Assembly: GCA_040881665.1 (NCBI GenBank) | Contig: JBBECT010000005.1 | Location: 140,138-204,137, forward strand | Length of the DNA: 64,000 nt | From: Actinomycetota bacterium | GTDB lineage: Bacteria > Actinomycetota > UBA4738 > HRBIN12 | Direction of reading: 5' to 3' | In this document: in pieces, positions 52,470 to 60,237 of the stretch | Position numbering within the stretch: position 1 is the stretch's first letter | How the letters are laid out: the number at the start of each line of letters is the position of its first letter | Notes under the pieces: model-generated | Seen by the model: only the letters and a program-made list of their open reading frames with translations | What the model was told of the DNA's origin: nothing | The model's database searches: none | Position numbers and translations under genes: made by a program

Positions 52470-52572
52470 GGGCGTCACACCCGCCCATGGGGCACGTCGC
52501 ACGGCGGCCGGCGGTTTCGGACCCTGTTGCCGCGGGTATCGGCTCGGAACCCGATCCTGAGGAGGGATCTTC

Positions 52573-52857
52573 ATGCTGCAGGTCACCGACACCGCCGCGG
52601 CCGTGTTCCGCGACATCCTCGCGAGCGAGGGGGTCGAAGGGAACGCGATCCGCCTGACGCCCCAGCCCGCCGAGAACGGCCAGACCTCGATCTCACTCCA
52701 ACCCGTCGAGGGCCCCGGGATCGAAGACGCCTCTACCGAGGCGAAGAACGTCGACGTCTACGTCGCACCGGAACTTGCCCCCGCGTTGTCCGACGCCGTC
52801 CTGGACGCCGAGCCGCTGGAGACCGGAGCCCGCTTCTTCGTCCGTGACCGGGCCTGA
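52573..52857 (+). CDS. Small HesB/IscA-fold-like protein without cysteines
   Basis: The 94-residue protein starts MLQVTDTAAAVFRDILASEG, resembling the first helix of A-type iron-sulfur carrier proteins. It has strands typical of that fold (IRLTPQ, TSISLQPVEGPG) and ends GARFFVRDRA. It has no Cys at all, so it cannot carry a cluster like IscA. The function is unknown. ATG has GAGGAGGG upstream. Confidence 0.65.
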   Translation: MLQVTDTAAAVFRDILASEGVEGNAIRLTPQPAENGQTSISLQPVEGPGIEDASTEAKNVDVYVAPELAPALSDAVLDAEPLETGARFFVRDRA

Positions 52858-53008
52858 CGGAGCTTCGGGGAGGATCGCCAGAGTCAGGATCTGGTCGAGA
52901 GCATCCCCGCTCGCCGCGCTCGGGGTTGGCGCCGGTCGCGATCGCTGCGACCATCGATCTGCCGCGCCGGGAGGACTCGGCGCTCCCCCGACCGAAACGG
53001 AGAAAAGG

Positions 53009-53407
53009 ATGCCCGCGCGTCGATCCCCCGGCGTCGCCCGCACCCGGGCACGATGGCTGGTGCTCTCGGTCGCCGCCCTCGCGCTGACGCTGGCCGCCTG
53101 CTCCGGCGCCGCCCGCTCCGGAGACATCCAAGAGGGTCCCGCCGACGGAGACGCCGCACGGATCGAGATGCAGGACAACACGTTCGCACCGGCCGAAGTC
53201 GCGGTTCCGGCGGGCGAGGAGGTCACGATCGAACTCACGAACGGTGGCAACTCCGTTCACGACTTCACGATCGAAGACCTCGACGTGAGCACGGGCGCCG
53301 TCGCCCCGGGCGACGTCGTCACGGTGACGGTCCCGGCGATCGATGCCGCGACGGGGTTCGCCTGCACCCTCCACGGCGGCATGGAAGGCACCCTGACTAC
53401 GAACTGA
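53009..53407 (+). CDS. Cupredoxin-domain lipoprotein
   Basis: The 132-residue protein has a lipoprotein signal with lipobox LAAC-S (Cys about 31), a substrate for LspA. The plastocyanin-like fold follows: MQDNTFAPAEVAVPAGEEV, His in NSVHDF, and the ligand loop FACTLHGGMEG with Cys, His and Met. All four type-I copper ligands are present. It is probably a cell-surface blue-copper electron carrier. The gene converges on the CU044_5270-like gene with an 11-base overlap of the 3' ends. Confidence 0.88.
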   Translation: MPARRSPGVARTRARWLVLSVAALALTLAACSGAARSGDIQEGPADGDAARIEMQDNTFAPAEVAVPAGEEVTIELTNGGNSVHDFTIEDLDVSTGAVAPGDVVTVTVPAIDAATGFACTLHGGMEGTLTTN

Positions 53408-54326
53408 CGGATGGAGCCGATCCTCGCGGTCGCTCATCGACCGAGTCCACGACTCCCACGGCGAGGTAGGTGATCTCGTGGTCGAGGACCTGGTCGCCCG
53501 AGTCGGGACTCCGAGTGCTTTCGGAGCGCGACAGCATCTGAGCGTTCGATGGATCGATGACGAGCCTCACCCGCACGTCGCCGTCGTCCAGAACTACAGC
53601 CGTCCCCTCTCGTCCGGCAGGGTCGATGACATCGGGGATCAACTGGATCCCAGGAACCTGAGCAGCGACTTCGTACAGCGCCTCGCGGACACCCGAAGGG
53701 GCCAGCGTCCCGCCGAGAAGCGATCCGACCTTTTTCAGGAGTTGCGCATCGGTGTTCACCTTCCCGAATGACTCTTCCTCACGGAGGGTCTGCGCCAGGG
53801 CCACCGGATCGGTCGGCAACTGTGAAGGGTCGAGGAACGTCAGATAGCCTCGCGGATACCCTTCGTCACCGTTGACGTCGACGATCCGTCCTGCCCCGTT
53901 CGGTGAGATCCACTGCTCACGAGTCTGTTCGACCAGTTCCGACGTCCCTTGTTCCCCTTCGGCGCGCGTCCCCTGTCTGAATACCTCCAACTGGCGCGTG
54001 TAGACGAACTCGCTTGAGCCGAGCGCAGAGGAGGGCTGCTGGCCGGTTACGACACCCATGTCGCGTAGGAACTGCTGTGCCGACGCCGGGGAACCACCTC
54101 GCGGAAGGACGACTACAACCACCAGCGTCGCCACCAGGACGGCCGCAACAGGAAGCAGGGCTCGCCGAGCGAGCGTTCGACCACGCCGTTCCGGCGAACG
54201 CTTCCCCCCTCCGTTCGATTCCGCCTCGATCATCTCGAGCAGTCGCGCCTCGGCGCGGCCTCGCGCAGTCTGTGTTGCCTCGGGAACATCGGTGCCGACC
54301 AGGCGAACTAGGTCTAGAGCCTTCAT
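53397..54326 (-). CDS. CU044_5270-like membrane protein, partner of the ECF sigma factor
   Basis: The 309-residue protein has a cytoplasmic N terminus (1-55) and one membrane helix at about 57-77 (LLPVAAVLVATLVVVVVL). A large extracytoplasmic domain (QQFLRDMGVV, EQWISPNGAGRIVD, YLTFLDPSQLPTD) resembles the CU044_5270 family. Such proteins are commonly encoded directly after ECF sigma factors and may sense envelope signals or act like anti-sigma factors; no zinc (ZAS) motif is seen. ATG at 54326 overlaps the sigma-factor stop in ATGA. Confidence 0.8.
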   Translation of the reverse strand: MKALDLVRLVGTDVPEATQTARGRAEARLLEMIEAESNGGGKRSPERRGRTLARRALLPVAAVLVATLVVVVVLPRGGSPASAQQFLRDMGVVTGQQPSSALGSSEFVYTRQLEVFRQGTRAEGEQGTSELVEQTREQWISPNGAGRIVDVNGDEGYPRGYLTFLDPSQLPTDPVALAQTLREEESFGKVNTDAQLLKKVGSLLGGTLAPSGVREALYEVAAQVPGIQLIPDVIDPAGREGTAVVLDDGDVRVRLVIDPSNAQMLSRSESTRSPDSGDQVLDHEITYLAVGVVDSVDERPRGSAPSVSS

Positions 54327-54928
54327 GGGGATCCCTCCTCTTCCGGAGCCCACGTCACGCCGATACCTCGGATCTCTGCGACAGACTCAAGCTCCTCGCG
54401 CATCTGGACTCGGGCTCGCCGCAGCCGTGATCGGACCGTTCCGATCGGAATCCCAAGGGCCTCTGACGTCTCCCCGTAACTGAGATCCACCCAGCCGACA
54501 AGCAACAGCACATCTCGGTCCTCGACACGAAGCGAGCGGAGGGCTCTCGCCACATGAGGCACAGCCAATGCCATGCTTGCCCTCTCATCGAATGCGGGCT
54601 CGACACGCCTCTCCTCGCGACCCGCCTGACGCGAGTAGGCATCCAGCTGTGCACGCTCCGCTCTGCGGTGATGCCTGAGCAGATTCGTCGCGATTCCAAA
54701 GAGCCAGGGACGTGCATCGGTGCGCGCCCTGTCGAATCCGGAGCGAGAGGCGAAAGCCTGCGCGAACGTCTCAGCGGCCAGTTCATCTCCAACATCCGTC
54801 CCGGCACGGCGAGACAAGTAGCGATGCACGGAGACGAAGTGCCGCTCGAACACCGCGGAGAAGCGAGCGGGATCCTGAAGGGACTCCGCGATCAGATCCG
54901 CGTCGCTTCGCCGTGCCACGCTTGCCAT
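54323..54928 (-). CDS. ECF-type RNA polymerase sigma factor
   Basis: The 201-residue protein has region 2 at about 12-80 (FSAVFERHFVSVHRYLSRRA, ARPWLFGIATNLLRHHRR) and region 4 at about 130-185 (LRVEDRDVLLLVGWVDLSYG, ALGIPIGTVRSRLRRAR). It directs RNA polymerase to a dedicated set of promoters. It is translationally coupled to the CU044_5270-like gene. Autoregulation is likely, but the 42-bp upstream gap gives no clear ECF promoter. Confidence 0.92.
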   Translation of the reverse strand: MASVARRSDADLIAESLQDPARFSAVFERHFVSVHRYLSRRAGTDVGDELAAETFAQAFASRSGFDRARTDARPWLFGIATNLLRHHRRAERAQLDAYSRQAGREERRVEPAFDERASMALAVPHVARALRSLRVEDRDVLLLVGWVDLSYGETSEALGIPIGTVRSRLRRARVQMREELESVAEIRGIGVTWAPEEEGSP

Positions 54929-54970
54929 CCTGCATCGAGTCAGCGTCCGGGAGATAGTCCGCCGTTTGCG

Positions 54971-55564
54971 CTATTCCTTCCAGCGCAATGAGGACACGTT
55001 GTTGTTGAGTGCATGGTAGCTGGAGCAGTTGGGCGAACAGATCTTCACGTCGCCTTGTTGGTTCACGTGTTCGAACTTCCTGTTGTTCCCACAGCCGCTG
55101 AATCCCTTCCCCGATTCGAACTTGTCGTTCCACGTCGCACCGATGTTGACTTCGATCGGGTTGCTGTTGCAGGCGCGGTCGAAGTAGTACGAGCGACTTC
55201 CCCCGTCGTGATTTACGAGGGTCCATTCGATGCCGATCAGGAACGTCTTCTCCGGGTCCTCCTCGGTCATCAGCTGGCGCATCGCCTCCCGGAAGCTCAC
55301 ACGCTTCACGATGTGGCCCGACACGGGAGCGACGGCTCCGTTCGTTCCGACCGAGACCGCCTGCGTCAGGGTGTCGAAACATCCGAGGTCGACCGACTCG
55401 GTCTCGACCGGGTTCGTCTGCGGATCGTCGATCGAGCGATCGAGCATCACCGCACAGTGCTGCTCGGTTTCCGTCGGTTCGTCGTCCGCCGTCGCCGGCA
55501 CCGTCCACATCACCGCGACAGCCAGGAGTGCTGCCGTCGCGACACCCGTGCGTCGCTTGCTCAT
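54971..55564 (-). CDS. Secreted beta/gamma-crystallin or peptidase-inhibitor-I36-like protein
   Basis: The 197-residue protein has a Sec signal peptide (MSKRRTGVATAALLAVAVMW, cleavage likely after PATA, residue 26). The mature part has eight Cys. The C-terminal half (IGATWNDKFES, GCGNNRKFEHV, LNNNVSSLRWKE) shows the Trp/Asp-Ser-Ser pattern of bacterial beta/gamma-crystallin and Streptomyces protease-inhibitor domains. It is probably exported. It lies upstream of the ECF pair on the same strand, so it could be a target. Family assignment is tentative. Confidence 0.7.
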   Translation of the reverse strand: MSKRRTGVATAALLAVAVMWTVPATADDEPTETEQHCAVMLDRSIDDPQTNPVETESVDLGCFDTLTQAVSVGTNGAVAPVSGHIVKRVSFREAMRQLMTEEDPEKTFLIGIEWTLVNHDGGSRSYYFDRACNSNPIEVNIGATWNDKFESGKGFSGCGNNRKFEHVNQQGDVKICSPNCSSYHALNNNVSSLRWKE

Positions 55565-55658
55565 CGGTCTCTCCTCCGGCGTGCGTAGTCGATTGGGGGG
55601 GACACGCCGGGGCGGAAGGTACGGGTGCGATCGGCAGGGGGTCGAGTGCAGGTTCTCA

Positions 55659-56219
55659 TCAGGTTGTCACCGATCCGGAACGTCGCAGGTCGGGGACACT
55701 GCGCGGTGCCGGGGGTTGCATCGTGAGACGGAACCCGAACCCGCGAACGGTTTCGATCCGAGCGAGGACGCCGGCCACACGGAGCTTGTTCCGAAGACGC
55801 TGGACGACCGACCGGACGGTCACCAGATCGTCGCGCGTCGGAGTGGCCGGCCCCCAGCCCGTCGCCCGCAGGTCCGGGAACGACCACGCCCGGTCGGGCT
55901 CGGAGGCGAGCGCGGCAAGCACCCGGAACTCCAGCTCGGTGATGTCGAGCGCCACGTCGCGCCACTCGATCGAGTGCTTGCGCAGATCGACGACGATCGA
56001 GTCGTCGGCGGCGGTGACACGGGCACGCCCATCGCCGCCCCCCTGCTCGCACTGCCACCGATCCAGCGATCCGCGATCGGGAGCAACCACGACGACCGCT
56101 CCCAGCCGGAGGAACGCCGGGGCCTGATCGAGCGCGTGCTCACCGACGAGCAACACGGTCGGGACGCCCGACCCATCCACGATGACCGGGCCGGTGTCCG
56201 GGGGCCGATCGGGCCTCAC
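55659..56219 (-). CDS. OmpR/PhoB-type winged-helix DNA-binding protein
   Basis: The 186-residue protein has an N-terminal receiver-like portion (VPTVLLVGEHALDQAPAFLR, AVVVVAPDRG) without the usual acidic pocket and phospho-acceptor. The C-terminal winged helix reads ITELEFRVLAALASEPDRAW and RLRNKLRVAGVLARIETVRG. A pseudo-receiver response regulator is the best description. No histidine kinase is adjacent. GTG at 56219 is coupled by GTGA to the DUF2188-like gene. Confidence 0.82.
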   Translation of the reverse strand: MRPDRPPDTGPVIVDGSGVPTVLLVGEHALDQAPAFLRLGAVVVVAPDRGSLDRWQCEQGGGDGRARVTAADDSIVVDLRKHSIEWRDVALDITELEFRVLAALASEPDRAWSFPDLRATGWGPATPTRDDLVTVRSVVQRLRNKLRVAGVLARIETVRGFGFRLTMQPPAPRSVPDLRRSGSVTT

Positions 56220-56494
56220 ACGAACCACTTCCGGCGCCGGCGGCCGTTGAGGGTCGAGACGGCCTGGTCTTCGGCCGTCTCGGGACCCTCGAAGCTCTCG
56301 AAGACCATCCACGCACCGTTGGCGTCCTGGGCCTTGACGCAGCTCGGCATGTGATCCCGCGCGATGTACCGCGCTGCCGTCAGGGCCGCATCGAGGTTGC
56401 CGAACACCCCTTGGGACTTGCCTTCATGGTCGTGCAGGCGCCACTTCCGCCCTTCCACCCGCACATAGATCGTCGCCCGCTCTCGCACCACCAC
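56216..56494 (-). CDS. DUF2188-like small protein
   Basis: The 92-residue protein follows the beta-strand pattern TIYVRVEGRKWRLHDHEGK, then FGNLDAALTAARYIARDH and AWMVFESFEG, like DUF2188 proteins (about 60 residues), with a basic C-terminal extension RRRRKWFV. Three in-frame GTG codons in a row (56494, 56491, 56488) make the start ambiguous; AGGAGCGAGGGA precedes them. It is coupled to the regulator gene downstream. Function unknown. Confidence 0.65.
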   Translation of the reverse strand: MVVRERATIYVRVEGRKWRLHDHEGKSQGVFGNLDAALTAARYIARDHMPSCVKAQDANGAWMVFESFEGPETAEDQAVSTLNGRRRRKWFV

Positions 56495-56507
56495 TCCCTC
56501 GCTCCTC

Positions 56508-56535
56508 TCCACAGGGGCTCGTCCACAGGGGCTCG
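56508..56535. repeat. Tandem 14-bp duplication
   Basis: TCCACAGGGGCTCG occurs at 56508-56521 and again at 56522-56535, just upstream of the DUF2188-like gene. It may be a regulator-binding direct repeat. Confidence 0.6.
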
Positions 56536-56570
56536 CTGAAGCCGCTCGTCCCCCTGTATTGCCGCGAGGG

Positions 56571-56801
56571 ATGAAAAAGGTTCTCTGGCGGATGCGCCAT
56601 CGCACGTCCGCCACGGGGGTGGCCCGGTCAGGGAGCGCCGCCGCGGATCGAGGACCGGGCGTGGATCGAGCCGACCACCCGCTGTTCACGAAGGCGATCG
56701 CGCTCACCAACCGCGAGGATCCGTCCAGCGTTGTGACCGATCCACTGTTCGCGTTCGAAGTCGACCAACTCCCGCGCGCGAAGCTTCGGAGGTCGGAATG
56801 A
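56571..56801 (+). CDS. Hypothetical small protein (doubtful)
   Basis: A plus-strand frame of 76 residues starts at ATG 56571, basic at first (MKKVLWRMRHRTSATG) and then DHPLFTKAIALTNREDPSSV and DPLFAFEVDQLPRAKL. Third-position GC is high and it lies in a gap between minus-strand genes, which favours coding. The ribosome site is poor and no family is recognised. Confidence 0.35.
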   Translation: MKKVLWRMRHRTSATGVARSGSAAADRGPGVDRADHPLFTKAIALTNREDPSSVVTDPLFAFEVDQLPRAKLRRSE

Positions 56802-56861
56802 ACACCCGGCTGCTCACAACCTGCCCGGCGGTCGCGAGGTACGCGTCGCCTCCTCAGGAGG

Positions 56862-57059
56862 TCACTGGAACGGCGAAACCTCGTGGTCCTCCCACGAGCC
56901 GTCGTCCTGCTCGACGACCACCCGGCCGGCGTTCAGCAACGCCAGCGTGCGTGCGGCTCGCAGAACGCTCGCGCGCGTTCCCGCCACCTCCAGGCGTCGA
57001 TCCTCCAGCTCGAGATGCCAGTCCTCTCCCTGCCTGCGCACGTAGTAGGTCGTCGTCAA
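56862..57059 (-). CDS. DUF2188-like small protein
   Basis: The 65-residue protein has TTTYYVRRQGEDWHLELEDR, then ASVLRAARTLALLNAGRVVV and DDGSWEDHEVSPFQ. It shares the strand-helix-strand layout of the DUF2188-like protein at 56216, suggesting divergent paralogues. TTG start at 57059 has GGGAGGG eight bases upstream. Function unknown. Confidence 0.65.
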   Translation of the reverse strand: MTTTYYVRRQGEDWHLELEDRRLEVAGTRASVLRAARTLALLNAGRVVVEQDDGSWEDHEVSPFQ

Positions 57060-57091
57060 GCTCGAAGCCCTCCCGGCTCGATCGCGAACCG

Positions 57092-57112
57092 GGCCCGCGG
57101 GCGCGGGCCTTT
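57092..57112 (+). terminator. Weak hairpin with TTT, terminator-like
   Basis: GGCCCGC (57092-57098) pairs with GCGGGCC (57103-57109) around a 4-base loop, followed by TTTC. It lies in the 155-bp gap between the LLM gene and the DUF2188-like gene, but is oriented for plus-strand transcripts. Confidence 0.35.
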
Positions 57113-57214
57113 CATCGTTCTTGTCCGATGGGGGTTCGGTTCTCTTCACGCTTCCCGACGCGCGAGAACCCGTAGAGGTTCCGTTGGGGGACGGACCCCC
57201 TCCGGGGCACACCG

Positions 57215-58030
57215 TCAGCCCAGGAAGCGGGCCGCGAACTCCTCGACCCGAGACCGGCCCTGGGAGGGCCAGCCGACCGTGAGGTAGGAGAATCCGATCG
57301 CCTCGAGCTCGGCCGTCCGGCGCGCGGCGGCATCCAGGTCCTCGATCGACAGATCCGTCGAGCGCACGATCTCGCTCGGGTCTCGTCCGGCTTCCCGGGC
57401 CGCGGCATCGACGATCGACCCGAGCTCACGCAGCTCGGCGGGATCACCGAAGCCGTGCCACACGTCGGCGTACCTGCCCACGAGGGGGAGCATCCGCCTC
57501 CGGCCCGTTCCGCCGATCCAGATCGGTGGATGCGGCCGCTGCACGGGGCGCGGGTGCAGCGTGGCGCCGCGCAATCGGTAGTAGCGGCCGTCGAAGCTCA
57601 CCTCGTCTTCGGTGAGCAACTGGCGAAGCACCTGAACGCCCTCCCCGAGCCGTTCGATGCGCTCACCGGTCGGAGGGAACGGGATGCCGAGCTCGAGGTG
57701 TTCCTGTTCGCACCACGCCGCTCCCACCGCGAGCTCCAAACGTCCGCCGGAAACGTGGTCGACCGTCAGAGCCTCGGCCGCGAGGATCGACGGGTGGCGG
57801 TAGGTCATCCCGGTGACCAACGGCCCGAGGCGGATCCGTTCGGTCGCGGCCGCGAGCGCCGCCAGGAGGGTCCACGCTTCGAGGCATGGCCCGTTGGGGT
57901 CGGCGTACAAGGGCTTGAAGTGGTCGAACACCCACGCGCCGTCGAAGCCGAGCTCCTCGGCCAGGCGCACCCGGCCGAGGAGCTCGTCCCACGTCAGTTG
58001 GTGTTGGGCGGTATCGAGCCCGAACCGCAC
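57215..58030 (-). CDS. LLM-class (luciferase-like, F420-type) oxidoreductase
   Basis: The 271-residue TIM-barrel flavin/F420 oxidoreductase has VRFGLDTAQHQLTWDELL, ELGFDGAWVFDH, AATERIRLGPLVTGMTYRHP, VDHVSGGRLELAVGAAW, PPIWIGGTGRRRMLPLVGRY. Cofactor F420 versus FMN is inferred from the actinobacterial context. GTG at 58030 gives the canonical family start ten bases after the HdeD-type stop; a GTG at 58069 would overlap that gene. Confidence 0.88.
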   Translation of the reverse strand: MRFGLDTAQHQLTWDELLGRVRLAEELGFDGAWVFDHFKPLYADPNGPCLEAWTLLAALAAATERIRLGPLVTGMTYRHPSILAAEALTVDHVSGGRLELAVGAAWCEQEHLELGIPFPPTGERIERLGEGVQVLRQLLTEDEVSFDGRYYRLRGATLHPRPVQRPHPPIWIGGTGRRRMLPLVGRYADVWHGFGDPAELRELGSIVDAAAREAGRDPSEIVRSTDLSIEDLDAAARRTAELEAIGFSYLTVGWPSQGRSRVEEFAARFLG

Positions 58031-58040
58031 GTGAGGAGGT

Positions 58041-58664
58041 TCAGACGGTGGCAGGCGACACGGAGCCACCGCCCCGACGGTTGCGGTCCTTCGCGCCCTT
58101 CAGCTCGAACGCGAAGATGATCTCGGTGATCCCGCGCATCAACGCGGCCACCCCGACCCACACGATCAGCAGCACGATCGAGCGACCGGGGTAGGCGACG
58201 GCCCACAGGCCGATCAGGAGCTCGATCACGCCCGCGATCAGGCGCAGCCACCACAGTTCGAAATCCTCCCTGGTGCCGATCGACAGGATGATGTCGAAGA
58301 TCCCCTTGAACGCCAGGAACCATCCGACGATCGACGCGAGGATGAAGAACGTGCGATCGGGCCAGACCAGGGCCATGATCCCCGCCCCGATGAAGATCAC
58401 ACCCATCACCGCGTGCAGCCACTTCCATCCTTCGACCATCGGGATCATCAGGAACTCGTTGAACCCCGCAACGATGAACGCCACGCCGGTGAAGATCGCG
58501 ATCGCGGCGACCGAATCAAGGTCGAACTGGAACACGATGAAACCGAAGATCACCCATGCGATCCCCGTGACTAGGAACAGCCACCACCGGTCGGCCGCCT
58601 CGGCCATCGCCCGCCGGAACTCTGCGGGGGGTGCCCCCTCGGGTGCCTGGTCGGCAGTCTGCAT
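58041..58664 (-). CDS. HdeD-family membrane protein
   Basis: The 207-residue protein has six membrane helices between residues 28 and 185 in two pseudo-repeats (WWLFLVTGIAWVIFGFIVF, WLHAVMGVIFIGAGIMALVW, LIAGVIELLIGLWAVAYPGR). HdeD in E. coli is linked to acid resistance; in actinobacteria the role is not known. ATG has GGAGGGAG upstream. It is followed by the LLM gene in a two-gene run. Confidence 0.88.
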   Translation of the reverse strand: MQTADQAPEGAPPAEFRRAMAEAADRWWLFLVTGIAWVIFGFIVFQFDLDSVAAIAIFTGVAFIVAGFNEFLMIPMVEGWKWLHAVMGVIFIGAGIMALVWPDRTFFILASIVGWFLAFKGIFDIILSIGTREDFELWWLRLIAGVIELLIGLWAVAYPGRSIVLLIVWVGVAALMRGITEIIFAFELKGAKDRNRRGGGSVSPATV

Positions 58665-58796
58665 CCGTCGCTCCCTCCGTTCGTGTGCCGCCGCGCGGGC
58701 CGGCCCATCGCACCGGCCACCTCGGCCGTGCTGGTACGGGACGAGCCTAGTGCGCTCCGTACCCCGGTGCGAACACCCTCGTGCGCCGGTCGGGGC

Positions 58797-59294
58797 TCAG
58801 CCGATGGGCTGCGTCGGAGGGGGCGGGGGCGGCGAGGCGTCCGTCGTCCGGGCCGGTTCCTCGACCGAGACCCAGCGGGCGATCGCGAGCAGGAGGGAGA
58901 TCACCACGATGCCGACGACCAGGTGGAGGCCCAGGAGCCAGTACTTCACCTCTGCGTCGACGTCGGTCGTGAGCGGCACCAGGCACGATGCCGCCGTCGC
59001 GAGGAGGGCGAGCCATCCGAAGAACACCGTCGGACGCGGCACGAGCGTGAGCAACGCATGGAGCACCGCCGTCGCCACGATCCCCGCCAGGAACGCCGTC
59101 ACCACGACCGGCACCCACGTGAGGTCGGTCAGGCCCCCGCCGGAGAGGTCCTTGACCCGGAGATCGACGTCGAACACGCCTTCGGCGAACAGGTAGACGA
59201 CCAGACCCGCGAGCGCGGCGATCACCGAGGTCGCAACACCTGCCGCCCACAGGCGCGCCGCGTCGATCCGGACCTTGGTCTGCATGCCTCCCAC
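58797..59294 (-). CDS. DUF6069-like membrane protein
   Basis: The 165-residue protein has four membrane helices (about 14-37, 58-80, 87-107, 118-142). The hallmark loop HALLTLVPRPTVFFGWLALL and a late VKYWLLGLHLVVG fit DUF6069, an actinobacterial family of unknown role. It ends in a Pro-rich tail. GTG at 59294 has GGAGGG well spaced; the ATG three codons later (59285) is the alternative. Confidence 0.8.
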   Translation of the reverse strand: MGGMQTKVRIDAARLWAAGVATSVIAALAGLVVYLFAEGVFDVDLRVKDLSGGGLTDLTWVPVVVTAFLAGIVATAVLHALLTLVPRPTVFFGWLALLATAASCLVPLTTDVDAEVKYWLLGLHLVVGIVVISLLLAIARWVSVEEPARTTDASPPPPPPTQPIG

Positions 59295-59409
59295 GGTCGT
59301 CCCTCCGCTTGGCTCGGCCGTTCGGTCTCGCGCCGGGAGCGCGTGCCGCCGGTGTATCCGGGCGAGCATCCCCCGGTTCCGTCGTTCCTGCAAGCGCTTC
59401 GGCCTGAAG

Positions 59410-60156
59410 CTACCGGCGGTCGCGTTCCTCGGAGCGCTCGCTACGACGCTCCTGCGCCGTCGTCGCGAATCCCGCCACGATCATCGCGACAACGGTCACG
59501 AGATAGATCTGTCCGAGCAGAGCCTCGAGCACCGCGAGCATCCGCGGGAGGTCCTGCTCGGGGACGAGGTTGCCGTAGCCGAGGGTGGTCATCGTGACAT
59601 AGCTGAAGAACAGGTAGTCGCTCGTCCCGCCGTCGCTCGCCGCCCCGGTCGACGTCGCCTCGAAGAACGGCTGGGGATCGGCCCGCGCGATCACCATGAA
59701 GACGAAGGAGAAGAACAGCCCCACGAGCAGGTACACCGTGATCCCCGCGAACACCGTCTGTCCGTTGATCGTGAGGTGCTGCGTAACCCGTCGGAGCATC
59801 GCGATCGGCGTCACGAACACGAGGACCGCGCCGATCACCGCGAGGCCCGTCGTCGCGACCGTCCCTTCGCTCGTGCTGCCCGCCGCGGCGCCGAGCAAGG
59901 CGAACACGCACAGGACCAGCGCGAGCCGGAACGTCCGCCTATGGACGTTCGACGTGTGGAGCGCGACGAGCAGCGTGATGCACAACAGCGAGATGCCGAC
60001 GATCCACTCCCACCCCTGATCCGAGGTACCCGCGAGGAACGCGATGGTCAACACGGTCATCAACAGCACGAGCGCGTAGCTGTCCTCGCCTCGGACCCGA
60101 GTGATGAGGCCGGTGATGCCTCCGCGTGCCGCGACTCTCGCCGGATGGTCGGTCAT
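59410..60156 (-). CDS. Potassium-channel-like membrane protein
   Basis: The 248-residue protein has about six hydrophobic segments. The last pair flanks a pore loop with the selectivity-filter motif TLGYGN at 191-196. TM3-4 are not Arg-rich, so it is not an obvious voltage sensor. No RCK/TrkA-N domain is attached; the protein ends in a charged tail (AQERRSERSEERDRR). It is predicted to conduct K+. Start ATG at 60156; a TTG three codons upstream is possible. Confidence 0.85.
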   Translation of the reverse strand: MTDHPARVAARGGITGLITRVRGEDSYALVLLMTVLTIAFLAGTSDQGWEWIVGISLLCITLLVALHTSNVHRRTFRLALVLCVFALLGAAAGSTSEGTVATTGLAVIGAVLVFVTPIAMLRRVTQHLTINGQTVFAGITVYLLVGLFFSFVFMVIARADPQPFFEATSTGAASDGGTSDYLFFSYVTMTTLGYGNLVPEQDLPRMLAVLEALLGQIYLVTVVAMIVAGFATTAQERRSERSEERDRR

Positions 60157-60237
60157 GGCACGCAAGCCTAGGGCCTCGGGAGGACCGGCGTGGGGGTTCG
60201 GTTGTCAGGGTCGCGACCCCTGCGCCACCCTGAGGTG

